Shown here piece by piece: positions 15,158-24,338 of a DNA stretch of 64,000 bases (the stretch's first letter is position 1; every line of letters starts with the position of its first letter). Below the pieces are notes generated by a model. The model was not told where the DNA came from and did not search any database. It worked only from the letters and a program-made list of their open reading frames with translations. This DNA comes from Chitinophagales bacterium (lineage in GTDB: Bacteria > Bacteroidota > Bacteroidia > Chitinophagales > Saprospiraceae): NCBI GenBank assembly GCA_013298845.1, contig JAAFJN010000011.1:1-64000 (forward strand), read 5' to 3'. The position numbers and the translations under genes were made by a program.

Positions 15158-18100
15158 ATGAAACCGATTTACAAAATATTAGTTGCGGCCTGGCTGCAAC
15201 TGGGCTTTTTATATATGCTCTCTGCCCAAGCCGATTTACGTTTATTTGCCACCCAACCGGTGTACACCGATGCTTTTGCGAATACCAATTTGCAATTTAG
15301 TTTTGATGTATACAACCAGGGCGACCAGACGGCCAATGGCGATTTCCTGATCAAATTTGCTCTTTCTACCGACGATATTTGGTCTCCCGATGATTATCAA
15401 AATGGCAGTGTCTTATCCGGCAATATTGCGGCCGGGCAAGCGGTATTGGCCGTGGAAGGAAATATGAACCTGGGGACTTTGCCCGATACCTATTATTATT
15501 TGTTGCTGTATGCCGATGCCAACGAACAAATTAACGAATCCGATGAAACCAATAACATCGTTGTCGCGGGCTATTTTCGGGTTTTGAGCGGCAATACCCC
15601 CAACCTCACGGCCCAAATCAATGCCACTTGGTGGAGCAATACCAATGTCCTGAATGCCGTGGTGCAGGTCAATAACGCCTCCGCCTGGCCGGTCACCGAT
15701 AGCACCTGGGCAACGGTGTACGCCGCAAATTCGGGGGCGACCATTCAAAAAATACGCATTCCACCGTTACCCGCCTGGGAGTCATTTAGCGCATCGGTTA
15801 CGTCAATTCGCTCCCCGCAGGAACTACTTAACAACCCATTTACCATCGGGTTATTGGCCGATGCGGATGGCACCCTCCCCGAAACCGATGAAAGTGATAA
15901 CCTTACTTTTGTTGATGTACCAGTACCCATGGGCATTACGTTGCCCGACTATGAACTTACCCTTAACCAGCCCACAGTGACCGCCAACGGCGAAGCCATA
16001 CCCGTTGCATTTACGGTGCGCAACGTGGGCGGGGGCATTACACCCGCGGCGAGCGTCACTTTTACATTGCACAACGATTCCACGTTGTATTGGCTCAATA
16101 GTTACCCGCTGGGAACGTATTATTTTGGTACTTTGAACGCCGGACAAATGTACAATGACGCGCTGACGTTGTTGTTGCCGCCCCAAATGAAAACCGGTAC
16201 GTACTGGTTGCGGGCCACCGCCGGTGATGATTTGTATCCGGCCAATAACCAAAGTGTTTTTTTAATCTCCATTAATAACCCGTTCGTACAACCGGAACGG
16301 ATTTTGCTCGGAACCGGCCAGGCGCAGGAGGTTCGACAAAATGCCGATTTATCATACACTGTTTTGGTAAAAACACCCGAAAATAACACCCGGGCGGTCC
16401 TGGTCAATGCCCAGGGAAACATCATCAACAACGCCGATACCGGGCCGTTTGGCGAACAAACAACCTTTGCCGGACCCAATGCTTTGGTTCGGGTACAACG
16501 CGATTCGGGCGGTTTCTTTTTGGTAAAAATGAACGAACAAGGCGTTGTTTTTTGGACAAAATTCATCGCCACGCCCAACGAAGAAATCCCCCAATGTGTT
16601 ACGACAACCACCGATGGCGGCTTTTTGGTGGGTGGATACCAATATTTACCCAACCCCGCCGGAGCCAGCAGCCAGTTGCCGTTTTTACTCCGCACCGATG
16701 CAGATGGAAATGAATTATGGCGGCGCACCGACGGACCGGCAGCGGCGGCCGTAACGCGGCTAACCCAATTACCCAACGGCGATTTCGGGGCTGTTTTAAA
16801 TTATTACGGCTATATTGAACAAATTTTCGGCTTTGACATTCGCCGCATTAGCGCCGATGGCAGCATTTACACCTACGTTGACGGCATTACCAATAACTAC
16901 CAAGGCACTTTTTCCATGAATGCCACCAGCCTGAAAGCCGGTTTTCAGGACAGCACCCTACTCTACTCCGTGAACCAATCGGAATACGGAAAATGGAGTA
17001 CTTATTACCAAAGTTTTTACAAAAAAAACCAGGCCTGGGCGATCAACGAAATGGCCTGTGGCGGAGTTTGTGTTCCGCAAGGCACCACCAGCAGTAGCGT
17101 TACCGTACCTGTCAACGACGGCGGTGGCTTAGCCTTGGGCGAAAACACCAGCGCTTACCACGCGTATTACAGCACCCGCCTCGACGCAGCGGGCAATGTT
17201 GTCTGGCGTAAACCCTACCCTGCCGGTGCCGTTGATGGTGTACAAAACCTCGCCGGGGACGTGGCGATTTGTGGAAATATGGCCGGCATGGCCTACCTCA
17301 CCCTGCTCCGCGCCGATGGTGAACCCGCCGACAACAACGTTTGTCTCACCGATGCCGAACCACCAATTCTGACCGATTGCCCCCAAAATATGGTGATCGA
17401 AACCATCAATAGCAGCGAATACCTGAACTGGACACCGCCCAACGCCGCCGATAACTGTGCGGTGGTATCGGTCACGAGCAACCTGCAACCGGGATACCTC
17501 GCTGCCGGGGTGTACAACATTGAATTTACCGCCACCGATGCCCGGGGTAATACCACAACCTGCCATTTTACCGCCGAAATCGTTGAAGTACCGTGCCTTC
17601 CGGGCATTTATTACTCCTTTTGCGACGACAACCAAACCTCCGGTGTTCCCACGGATGATTCGCTAACGGTGAATTTCAACTTGATCAGTCCCGATACCGT
17701 GGGCTGGACGGCCTTGTTGCAGGATTGGCCGGGTGCCGCACCTTTGAGCGGGATTTTTAACCAAAATTATCCGTTTCAATACGCCATGAGTGATATTAGT
17801 CCGTATTTGCTCGATGGCACTTTAACTTTTCAAGTGACGGGGCAATCGGGTAATCTTTGCGACCAAACGATTACTTTCCTGTTTGATACCAGCGATTATT
17901 GTTACAACCTGCTCACTTACACGAATATAGCAGTATCCAATCTCACGCTGGAGAATCCCGTTGTGCCGGCCGGTTCCAACCTTTTTTTCCGTTTCGATGC
18001 GCGCAATACGGGCAATGCCTTGGCCGAAAACACCTGGGAAATGGGCTATTATCTGTCGCAGGATACCACCATTAGCGCGGAGGATTGGTTCGTTCAACAA

Positions 18101-18553
18101 CCACTCAACGCTGCGCTGCCCGCCGGTGCCCTATTGCTTCAATACCCTGATTCCATTGCGATTCCGCTCAATACGGCACCCGGAAACTGGTACATCTTGG
18201 TCAAAGGTGATCCGCGCAACTTAGCCACCGAACCCAATGAAGCGGATAACCTCATTTGGGGGGCATTCACCGTAACGGAGCCGGTTTCCGGCACTACGCA
18301 ACCATCGGCGTGGAAATACCGGGCACAACCGAACCCGTTTGCGCACAGTTTTTGGGTGCATTGCCCAACGGCTGCAACGGGAAAAGAACTGGAAATTCGG
18401 TTGTATAACGGCAACGGGACACTGGTCCACCGCACCGTGGAAATCGAACGGGAATTAATCCCCGTCGCACCGGGTCATTTGCCCGCCGGAGGGTATATTT
18501 TGGATATTTTAAACGACCAACAACTGTTTCGGCAACGGGTCATTAAACAATAA
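15158..18553 (+). CDS. T9SS-exported CARDB/HYR multidomain protein
   Basis: A 1131-aa protein. Signal peptide (1-25, ending LSAQ), then CARDB-like Ig modules (about 25-240 and 250-370) with the pattern of new-line DE-x-x-NN, a beta-propeller-like middle (380-720; repeats of TTDGGFLVGG, LPNGDF), a HYR module (DCPQNMV ... PPNAADNCAVVSVTSN, about 735-820), another CARDB module (about 925-1040) and a C-terminal T9SS sorting domain (PNPFAHSF ... GGYILDIL). Probably surface-attached or secreted; no catalytic motif is recognised. It ends before a large convergent stem-loop. Confidence 0.82.
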   Translation: MKPIYKILVAAWLQLGFLYMLSAQADLRLFATQPVYTDAFANTNLQFSFDVYNQGDQTANGDFLIKFALSTDDIWSPDDYQNGSVLSGNIAAGQAVLAVEGNMNLGTLPDTYYYLLLYADANEQINESDETNNIVVAGYFRVLSGNTPNLTAQINATWWSNTNVLNAVVQVNNASAWPVTDSTWATVYAANSGATIQKIRIPPLPAWESFSASVTSIRSPQELLNNPFTIGLLADADGTLPETDESDNLTFVDVPVPMGITLPDYELTLNQPTVTANGEAIPVAFTVRNVGGGITPAASVTFTLHNDSTLYWLNSYPLGTYYFGTLNAGQMYNDALTLLLPPQMKTGTYWLRATAGDDLYPANNQSVFLISINNPFVQPERILLGTGQAQEVRQNADLSYTVLVKTPENNTRAVLVNAQGNIINNADTGPFGEQTTFAGPNALVRVQRDSGGFFLVKMNEQGVVFWTKFIATPNEEIPQCVTTTTDGGFLVGGYQYLPNPAGASSQLPFLLRTDADGNELWRRTDGPAAAAVTRLTQLPNGDFGAVLNYYGYIEQIFGFDIRRISADGSIYTYVDGITNNYQGTFSMNATSLKAGFQDSTLLYSVNQSEYGKWSTYYQSFYKKNQAWAINEMACGGVCVPQGTTSSSVTVPVNDGGGLALGENTSAYHAYYSTRLDAAGNVVWRKPYPAGAVDGVQNLAGDVAICGNMAGMAYLTLLRADGEPADNNVCLTDAEPPILTDCPQNMVIETINSSEYLNWTPPNAADNCAVVSVTSNLQPGYLAAGVYNIEFTATDARGNTTTCHFTAEIVEVPCLPGIYYSFCDDNQTSGVPTDDSLTVNFNLISPDTVGWTALLQDWPGAAPLSGIFNQNYPFQYAMSDISPYLLDGTLTFQVTGQSGNLCDQTITFLFDTSDYCYNLLTYTNIAVSNLTLENPVVPAGSNLFFRFDARNTGNALAENTWEMGYYLSQDTTISAEDWFVQQPLNAALPAGALLLQYPDSIAIPLNTAPGNWYILVKGDPRNLATEPNEADNLIWGAFTVTEPVSGTTQPSAWKYRAQPNPFAHSFWVHCPTAATGKELEIRLYNGNGTLVHRTVEIERELIPVAPGHLPAGGYILDILNDQQLFRQRVIKQ

Positions 18554-18555
18554 AC

Positions 18556-18616
18556 TGGGTTGCGGTGAGGGTAAAAAACGGTCCAAAAGCCCTTTTCAAC
18601 GACTCACCGCAACCCA
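18556..18616. terminator. Large stem-loop between convergent genes
   Basis: A 14-bp perfect stem TGGGTTGCGGTGAG (18556-18569) / CTCACCGCAACCCA (18603-18616) with a 33-nt loop, directly after the stop at 18553 and before the GH36 stop at 18627. No strong U tract, so it may be a bidirectional terminator or a transcript-end stabiliser. Confidence 0.55.
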
Positions 18617-18626
18617 TCTGCAATCG

Positions 18627-20858
18627 TTAATTCACTTGGGTAATCTCCAGTACCACACTGGTGCGCCGCAACGTAACGTCGGGGTTATAACCCACCGACA
18701 TCAGGAAATCGCCGGAATACACCGCCGTTTCGTCTAAGGTGGTTTTGGTTTCCGGGTAAACATTTAACTCCCGAACCCGGTATTTTTTATTGGGATCAAG
18801 CCCCCGCAATTGGATAGGCTCGATGGTGTAAATAAAATCGAACCGATTGCTCACCAAATAATTGAACATCACGGCTTTATCCTGTTTTTCACTCACGTAC
18901 ATCACCGATGCCACGGGCTGCTCCCAAGGGTTCGACAAACGGTACAAATCGCCGTGCCACACCACTTCTTTGATGGCGTTGTAATCCGTAATGGCCTTTT
19001 GCGCCGACGCCAAATCGTTGGGAGAAAGGTGATCTACCACAATATCGAAACCCATTTTGCCCATCATCGCCACGTCGCAGCGGTATTTGATGGATACTTT
19101 GCTCCAATCCGTGACGTGGTTACAGGTGGCAATGGCCGGGTAAAAATAAGAATAATCCCACTGGATAAACACCCGTTCCAACGGGTCGGTATTGTCGCTG
19201 GGCCAAAATTCGGTGAAATACTTGAGCGCACCGTAATCTACCCGACCACCGCCGCCGGAACACAACATCATGTCTACATTGGGGTATTTGGCCCGCACGC
19301 GGTCGAGCACTTTGTACAAACCTTTCACGTAATCCACGTACAATTTGCTTTGTTTTTGTTTGGTTTTGGCCAAATATTGCGAATGCGCGTTGTAAATAAC
19401 CGCGTTGCAGTCCCATTTTACAAAAGCGATATCGGGATTTTTGCTAAACATATTATCCAAAATACCAAACACAAAATCCTGCACTTCGGGGTTAGAAAGA
19501 TCTAATACCAACTGGTTTCGGAAATAATGTTCGGGGCGTTCGGGCTGGCGAATCACCCAATCGCGGTGTTGTTCGTACAATTCACTTTTGGGGTTCACCA
19601 TTTCGGGTTCCAGCCAAATGCCAAATTTCACCCCGGCGGCGGTGGCTTCTTTTACCAAATGCCCAATGCCGTGGGGCAATTTTTTAACGTTTTCCTGCCA
19701 ATCGCCCAAACCCGCGCGGTCGTCGTTGCGCGGGTATTTGTTGCCAAACCAGCCATCATCGAGCAAAAACATGTCCACGCCCAATTTTTTGGCCCCTTTA
19801 AACAAGCCGGTTAATTTGTTTTCGTCAAAATCAAAATACGTCGCTTCCCAGTTGTTCAACAAAGTCAGGCGGCTGCCGTTGCCGTCCAGCAGGCGGTATT
19901 TTTTGGCCCAACGGTGCAGGTTACGGCTGGCGGCACCTTTACCGTGGTCCGAAAAAGTGTAAATCAAAGCGGGCGTTGTAAACTCCTGTCCGGCCTCCAA
20001 CGGATATTCGGAAGCGTGCGGATTTATGCCCGCCATTAACCGCAGGTGGTGGTACGAATCCATCTCAAAATCAATGCGGAAGTTACCGGACCAGGCCAAT
20101 TGCCCCAACAGTACTTTCCCTTCTTCTTCGGTGGCCGGGCGATCGAACGACAGTTGAAACGTGGGCGGCGCGAACAGGTTGGTGCGGGCACCCAATTTGG
20201 AATCCAGCGTTTTGATGCCGTTGGTGAGCAGCGTTTCCTCGGGTTTCATTTCGCGCCCCCAGGAACCGTGGTAACTGGTGAGGTAATAATTTTCAAAAGC
20301 AAAATAAAGGTTCGCCGACGCGTATTTTTCGAGTTCGATCGCGCCTTTTTCGTTGTTTTTAATCACGGCCCACTGCTCTACCACGTCTTCGTTGGCGTAG
20401 GTTTTGTAATGCAGCGTTATCTCCACGGCGTATATTTCATCCTTTAACACAATTTTGGTGTGCACCACGTTCATGTCGGATTGAACCGACTCGTGGCGCA
20501 CGTATTTCAATTCGGTGGAGGTATTGCCGTCGGCGTGGGTAATATTCAGGGCCGGTTCCACGAGGTTGGTCGAACCGCTGGAGGTGTAAGCGGCGTTGTA
20601 AATGCCCGCGTTATCGTCTTTGTTCCAGTGTTGTTGGGCGATTTGGGCGTAATCGGCGGTGTTTTTGAGGCGTTTGCCAAAATGCGTGATGCACAATCGG
20701 TTGGCTTTGTCGGTCGCCAGCACCAACGCGTTATTTTTGGTTTCAATGGGCACGACAACGGCGTTTTGCGCATAGTTAGCCGTTGGAGCAAGCCCCAACC
20801 AAACCCCAATGAGCATCAACAGGTTCGGGTATTGAAATAATGTACGTGATTTTTTCAT
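18627..20858 (-). CDS. Alpha-galactosidase, glycoside hydrolase family 36
   Basis: A 743-aa protein with a signal peptide (about 1-30), an N-terminal beta-sandwich and a (beta/alpha)8 barrel with LLDDGWFG, FVKWDCN (nucleophile Asp), MLCSGGGGRVDYG and FWPSDNTDPLERV (acid/base Asp). These are GH36 motifs; members remove terminal alpha-galactose from oligosaccharides and galactomannan. The signal peptide indicates the periplasm. Its ATG overlaps the stop of the upstream alpha/beta hydrolase by 4 nt, making it the last gene of the rhamnose operon. Confidence 0.9.
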   Translation of the reverse strand: MKKSRTLFQYPNLLMLIGVWLGLAPTANYAQNAVVVPIETKNNALVLATDKANRLCITHFGKRLKNTADYAQIAQQHWNKDDNAGIYNAAYTSSGSTNLVEPALNITHADGNTSTELKYVRHESVQSDMNVVHTKIVLKDEIYAVEITLHYKTYANEDVVEQWAVIKNNEKGAIELEKYASANLYFAFENYYLTSYHGSWGREMKPEETLLTNGIKTLDSKLGARTNLFAPPTFQLSFDRPATEEEGKVLLGQLAWSGNFRIDFEMDSYHHLRLMAGINPHASEYPLEAGQEFTTPALIYTFSDHGKGAASRNLHRWAKKYRLLDGNGSRLTLLNNWEATYFDFDENKLTGLFKGAKKLGVDMFLLDDGWFGNKYPRNDDRAGLGDWQENVKKLPHGIGHLVKEATAAGVKFGIWLEPEMVNPKSELYEQHRDWVIRQPERPEHYFRNQLVLDLSNPEVQDFVFGILDNMFSKNPDIAFVKWDCNAVIYNAHSQYLAKTKQKQSKLYVDYVKGLYKVLDRVRAKYPNVDMMLCSGGGGRVDYGALKYFTEFWPSDNTDPLERVFIQWDYSYFYPAIATCNHVTDWSKVSIKYRCDVAMMGKMGFDIVVDHLSPNDLASAQKAITDYNAIKEVVWHGDLYRLSNPWEQPVASVMYVSEKQDKAVMFNYLVSNRFDFIYTIEPIQLRGLDPNKKYRVRELNVYPETKTTLDETAVYSGDFLMSVGYNPDVTLRRTSVVLEITQVN

Positions 20859-21637
20859 TGTGTAAATGATTGTGTTAGTAATAGTGTCATAATTGCATTG
20901 GCAAAATCGCCCGGATTTTCGGTGGCGGATAAATGTCGGGTGGGTAATTGCACGAGTTGAGCCGCTGGAATCCGTTGCACCAAAAAAGTCGCTTGTTCCA
21001 ACGTCGTTACCGGGTCTTCGGTGCCCGCAATAACCAAAACGGGAACGGTTATTTTTTCCAAATCAGCCCTAAAATCGGCATCGCGCAGGGCCACGCACGA
21101 CATGAGGTACAAAGAGGAGGGACTGCGCACAAATGCCGCACGCACGCGGGCGACCCGCTCCGGCTGCCCCTGCCGGAAGCCATCGGTGAACCAGCGTTCC
21201 ATCGTTGCGTCCACAATCGCCTCCAAACCCTGCTTTTGCACCGTCTCGATGCGGGTATTCCAGGTTTCCGCCGTGCCAATTTGGGCGGCGGTATTACTCA
21301 ATATCAACGTTTCAAAACGCGCCGGACAATTCAGGCCCAGCCACTGACCAACCATTCCACCCATCGACAACCCACAAAAATGGGCTTTTTCGACGGATAA
21401 ATGGTCCAATAACGTCAAAACCGCCCCCGAAAACCACGCTAACGTCGGTTCCGGTACTGTTGGATACGGGATGGCGTCACCCGTGGCTTCTGCCACGAGC
21501 GCGTATCGAATTACCCGAAAATGCGGGGATAACCGCACCGCAAGTTCCTCCCACATAAACATATCGGCGCCCAACGAATTGGATAACACCAACACCGGTT
21601 GGGTAACTTCCCCTTGCACTGCATATTGAATAAACAT
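20855..21637 (-). CDS. Alpha/beta hydrolase of the 3-oxoadipate enol-lactonase (PcaD) type
   Basis: A 260-aa cytosolic alpha/beta hydrolase. The oxyanion region is SNSLGADMFMW, the nucleophile elbow GLSMGGMVGQWL, the acid PVLVIAGTEDPVT, and the C-terminal His lies in TRHLSATENP. These are PcaD-like features, but the usual YDxRGHG segment is replaced by RYALVAEATG, and no other protocatechuate gene is near. It lies 3 nt after the kinase and overlaps the GH36 start, so it may act on a sugar lactone or ester in this operon; that is inference. Confidence 0.75.
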   Translation of the reverse strand: MFIQYAVQGEVTQPVLVLSNSLGADMFMWEELAVRLSPHFRVIRYALVAEATGDAIPYPTVPEPTLAWFSGAVLTLLDHLSVEKAHFCGLSMGGMVGQWLGLNCPARFETLILSNTAAQIGTAETWNTRIETVQKQGLEAIVDATMERWFTDGFRQGQPERVARVRAAFVRSPSSLYLMSCVALRDADFRADLEKITVPVLVIAGTEDPVTTLEQATFLVQRIPAAQLVQLPTRHLSATENPGDFANAIMTLLLTQSFTQ

Positions 21638-21640
21638 ACC

Positions 21641-22870
21641 TCAGGAAATTTTTTGTAAACGCATCATGTGTTCTGGTATCTGGTCGGTCGTCCAGGAAGT
21701 ATGGAGGTAGAGTGCCGCCCCCAAAGCCGAAGCGTGTGGTACTTCGGCGGCATATACCGAAAGGTGGGGGAACGCATTGGCCAGCCCGCGCAAATAACGG
21801 CTGTTGTGCGCAAATCCGCCATCTACAATTAACCGCTTTACGTTGCTGTTGCCCAGTGCCAACCGGGTAGATTGGGCCTGTTTTTCTACAATATTCCGCA
21901 TTAATTCGTCGTACTTTTGGTCTAAAACACTCCCTTCGGGAATTTCTTTTTGGTAAAAATCGGGCGAAACACCCCGTTCTTCGGCAATTTTTTTCACGCC
22001 TGCTTCGTGCTCGTTCCCTCCAAAATACCGCGCTGATTTGACCAGAGTGCCATCCATTTGAATATAATACAAACAATCCTGCCGCATTTCTTCCAAAGTT
22101 AATGGCTCGTCGTTGAAGGGATTCATCGAAATGCACCAGGTGCCCGTGGAAATTAGCAAAAAAGGCTCCTCCATCAAACACAAATAAGGATACAAAGCGC
22201 TGCTGCTATCGTGCAAACCGGTGTCCATACCCGGTGGTTCCGGCGACGGTATAGGCGTGAGTTTATCGGTGAGGCCCTCCGCTTTTACCCAATGGTGGTA
22301 ATCGCCTTTGCGAACGTCCGTCAGCAGGGTATGGCAACCCAAACTGGTCACCTCCAACGCCCGGTACGAACCGCCAATGGTCCGCGATACCCATTCCGGT
22401 AAATGCAGGCTATATTTTATTTTTTCGTAAATGTGGGGGCGGCGGTGTTTCAACCAGTACAATTGCAACCCGGCGTTGAGGTTGCCCAACAGCGGAGAAG
22501 CCGTTTCGAGGCAAATTTTTTCGGCCGGGCCGTATTTGGCCAAAAATTCGTCGAGCAGATCGGGGGGAAAGGGTTTTAAATAATTGTACAGCGGTGCTAT
22601 GGGCATTCCATCAGCGTCCAAATGCACCAAACTGGCCCCGTAAGCGGTACAAGACATGTGCTCTATTTGAATGCCGGGCAATTGGAACGCCGCGCTCTGG
22701 GCATCTTCAATCCAGTTTTCGAGGGCTTTCAGGTCTTCGCAGGGAAAACCGTCTTCGTCCACGGTTTCGGGTATTTGCGCCGAAACTTCGTGGACAATTT
22801 TGAAGTTTTGGTCAAACACCAAGGCTTTTTTGTTGGTTTTGCCAATGTCAATGATAAGCGTGTGTGCCAT
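21641..22870 (-). CDS. rhaB: FGGY-family sugar kinase, probable L-rhamnulokinase
   Basis: About 409 aa from the preferred start MAHTLIIDIGKTNKKALVF. A longer frame begins at 22888 but would overlap the isomerase gene by 17 nt. The phosphate-1 motif is IDIGKTNKK, the phosphate-2/adenosine region STGTWCISMNPF, and DGGFAHNSRYLRGLANAF and ASALGAALY close the C-terminal half, as in FGGY kinases. Its substrate is inferred from the flanking RhaI-type isomerase and the rhamnulose-1-phosphate aldolase. It starts 1 nt after the isomerase stop, consistent with translational coupling. Confidence 0.8.
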   Translation of the reverse strand: MAHTLIIDIGKTNKKALVFDQNFKIVHEVSAQIPETVDEDGFPCEDLKALENWIEDAQSAAFQLPGIQIEHMSCTAYGASLVHLDADGMPIAPLYNYLKPFPPDLLDEFLAKYGPAEKICLETASPLLGNLNAGLQLYWLKHRRPHIYEKIKYSLHLPEWVSRTIGGSYRALEVTSLGCHTLLTDVRKGDYHHWVKAEGLTDKLTPIPSPEPPGMDTGLHDSSSALYPYLCLMEEPFLLISTGTWCISMNPFNDEPLTLEEMRQDCLYYIQMDGTLVKSARYFGGNEHEAGVKKIAEERGVSPDFYQKEIPEGSVLDQKYDELMRNIVEKQAQSTRLALGNSNVKRLIVDGGFAHNSRYLRGLANAFPHLSVYAAEVPHASALGAALYLHTSWTTDQIPEHMMRLQKIS

Positions 22871-22871
22871 A

Positions 22872-24143
22872 TTACAAACCAGTTGCAACGCTGTTTTGGC
22901 CGCGTTCTTTGATTAAATGTTGTCGAATGTTGGCGGTGCGAAAAACCCCAATGGGATCAATGGCTCCGCCCGCCCGGCGCGTGGCTTCGGCGACCAAAGG
23001 CCGTACATCGAGGGCAAATACGTCGCGGAGCAGTTCTTCGGCGGCCACCACGTCGTTTGATTCCTGCGCGGCCTGCAATTGCGCCCGGTCCACGAGCAAG
23101 GCTTTGGTGTAAGTGACGAGGATATTGTTCACCGATTGTAACAGATCTTCCAGCGGGTCTTTGGTGTTGTGGCTGGCATCAATCATCCAGGCGAGGGGCG
23201 GATTTTTGACCGTTGGGTCTTGCATGGCGTCCACCAATTCGTTAAAAATCAGGAAAAACTGGTACGGTTTGATGCTGCCCGTGGTGAGGTCGTCGTCGCC
23301 GTACATGGAGCCGTTAAAGTGGAACCCGCCGAGGCGGCCAAAGTGCATGAGCCGCGCCACAATCTGTTCGATGTTGGTATTGGGCAAATGATGGCCTAAA
23401 TCCACCAAAACCTGCGCTTTTTCGCCCAAATATTGGCAAAATGCCCACGATGTACCCCAGTCGGGCACGACCATCGAATAAAAATGCGGTTCGTAAGGCT
23501 TGTATTCAATCAGCATGGACCAGTCGTCGGGCAGGGCTTGGTAAATCTCGCCCAAGGCTTCGGCGGTGCGTTGCCAGGCCCGGCGAAAATGCTGCTGTCC
23601 GGGGAAATTGGAACCATCGGCGAGCCAAACAGTGAGCACTTTGGAATCGAGGGCCACTCCGTGCCGGATGCACTCCACGTTGTGCGCCACGGCTTGCGCG
23701 CGCGTAGCCGCGTCGGTGTGCGCGAGGGAACCAAATTTGTACGATAAGGCTTGCCCCGGCTGGTCCTGAAACGTATTAGAATTAACGGAATCAATAGTGA
23801 GGCCGAGGACGGCCAGCAGTTGTTGTAACGCCGCCGGGTCGCGGGGAATATCCCAGGGAATGTGCAACGAAATGGAATTGGACGAGCAGTTGAGGGCGTG
23901 GAGCAAACCCACATCTTCTATTTTTTCTTCGAGGTTACGGGGTTCGCCGCCAATGGGAAAACGCCCAAAACGGGTGCCGCCCGTTCCCAATGCCCACGAT
24001 GGTATGGCCACCTGAAAGGCTTGAATTTGGGCGATGAGCGCTTCAATATTTACGCCGCGTTGGGTGAGTTCTCCGGCGATATAGTCAAAAGCCGCCGCGT
24101 GCCGGGTGCTTTTTTGTTGGTTGTGTTCGTGTATAAGTTCCAT
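22872..24143 (-). CDS. rhaI: L-rhamnose isomerase, RhaI (Pseudomonas stutzeri) type
   Basis: A 423-aa TIM-barrel sugar isomerase. IEYKPYEPHFY supplies the metal-binding Glu, LVDLGHHLPNTNIE the Asp and His, and GFHFNGSMYGDDDLTTG a further metal/substrate cluster, as in the RhaI family rather than E. coli RhaA. It would convert L-rhamnose to L-rhamnulose in the cytosol. It heads an operon of four genes with the kinase, the hydrolase and GH36; a repeat element separates it from the aldolase gene upstream. Confidence 0.83.
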   Translation of the reverse strand: MELIHEHNQQKSTRHAAAFDYIAGELTQRGVNIEALIAQIQAFQVAIPSWALGTGGTRFGRFPIGGEPRNLEEKIEDVGLLHALNCSSNSISLHIPWDIPRDPAALQQLLAVLGLTIDSVNSNTFQDQPGQALSYKFGSLAHTDAATRAQAVAHNVECIRHGVALDSKVLTVWLADGSNFPGQQHFRRAWQRTAEALGEIYQALPDDWSMLIEYKPYEPHFYSMVVPDWGTSWAFCQYLGEKAQVLVDLGHHLPNTNIEQIVARLMHFGRLGGFHFNGSMYGDDDLTTGSIKPYQFFLIFNELVDAMQDPTVKNPPLAWMIDASHNTKDPLEDLLQSVNNILVTYTKALLVDRAQLQAAQESNDVVAAEELLRDVFALDVRPLVAEATRRAGGAIDPIGVFRTANIRQHLIKERGQNSVATGL

Positions 24144-24338
24144 TTTTAGTGATGAGAGATGAGTGATGAGAGATGAGTTAGAAGTGATGAGTTAGGAATG
24201 ATGAGTGATGAGTTTTGCCCGTCGTAGATTTTTTTACCCCTAAAAATACACTAAGCGTAGCGTGCTCATTTTAAAAAACATGTACGCTACGCTCTACGAC
24301 GAGCAAAAACTCATCTCTCATCTCTCCTAACTCATCTC
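24144..24338. repeat. Composite element: inverted heptamer arrays (GTGATGA/GAGATGA) around a conserved arm
   Basis: The left array (24147-24210) has 7-nt units GTGATGA, GAGATGA and GTTAGGA, then TTTTGCCCGTCGTAGA (24213-24228). The right side has TGTACGCTACGCTCTACGAC continuing GAGCAAAAAC (24281-24310), then the inverted units (CTCATCT and variants, to about 24343). An internal hairpin AGCGTAGCGT/ACGCTACGCT is also visible. The arms match those at 13303 and 60631 although the tandem units differ. Confidence 0.7.
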
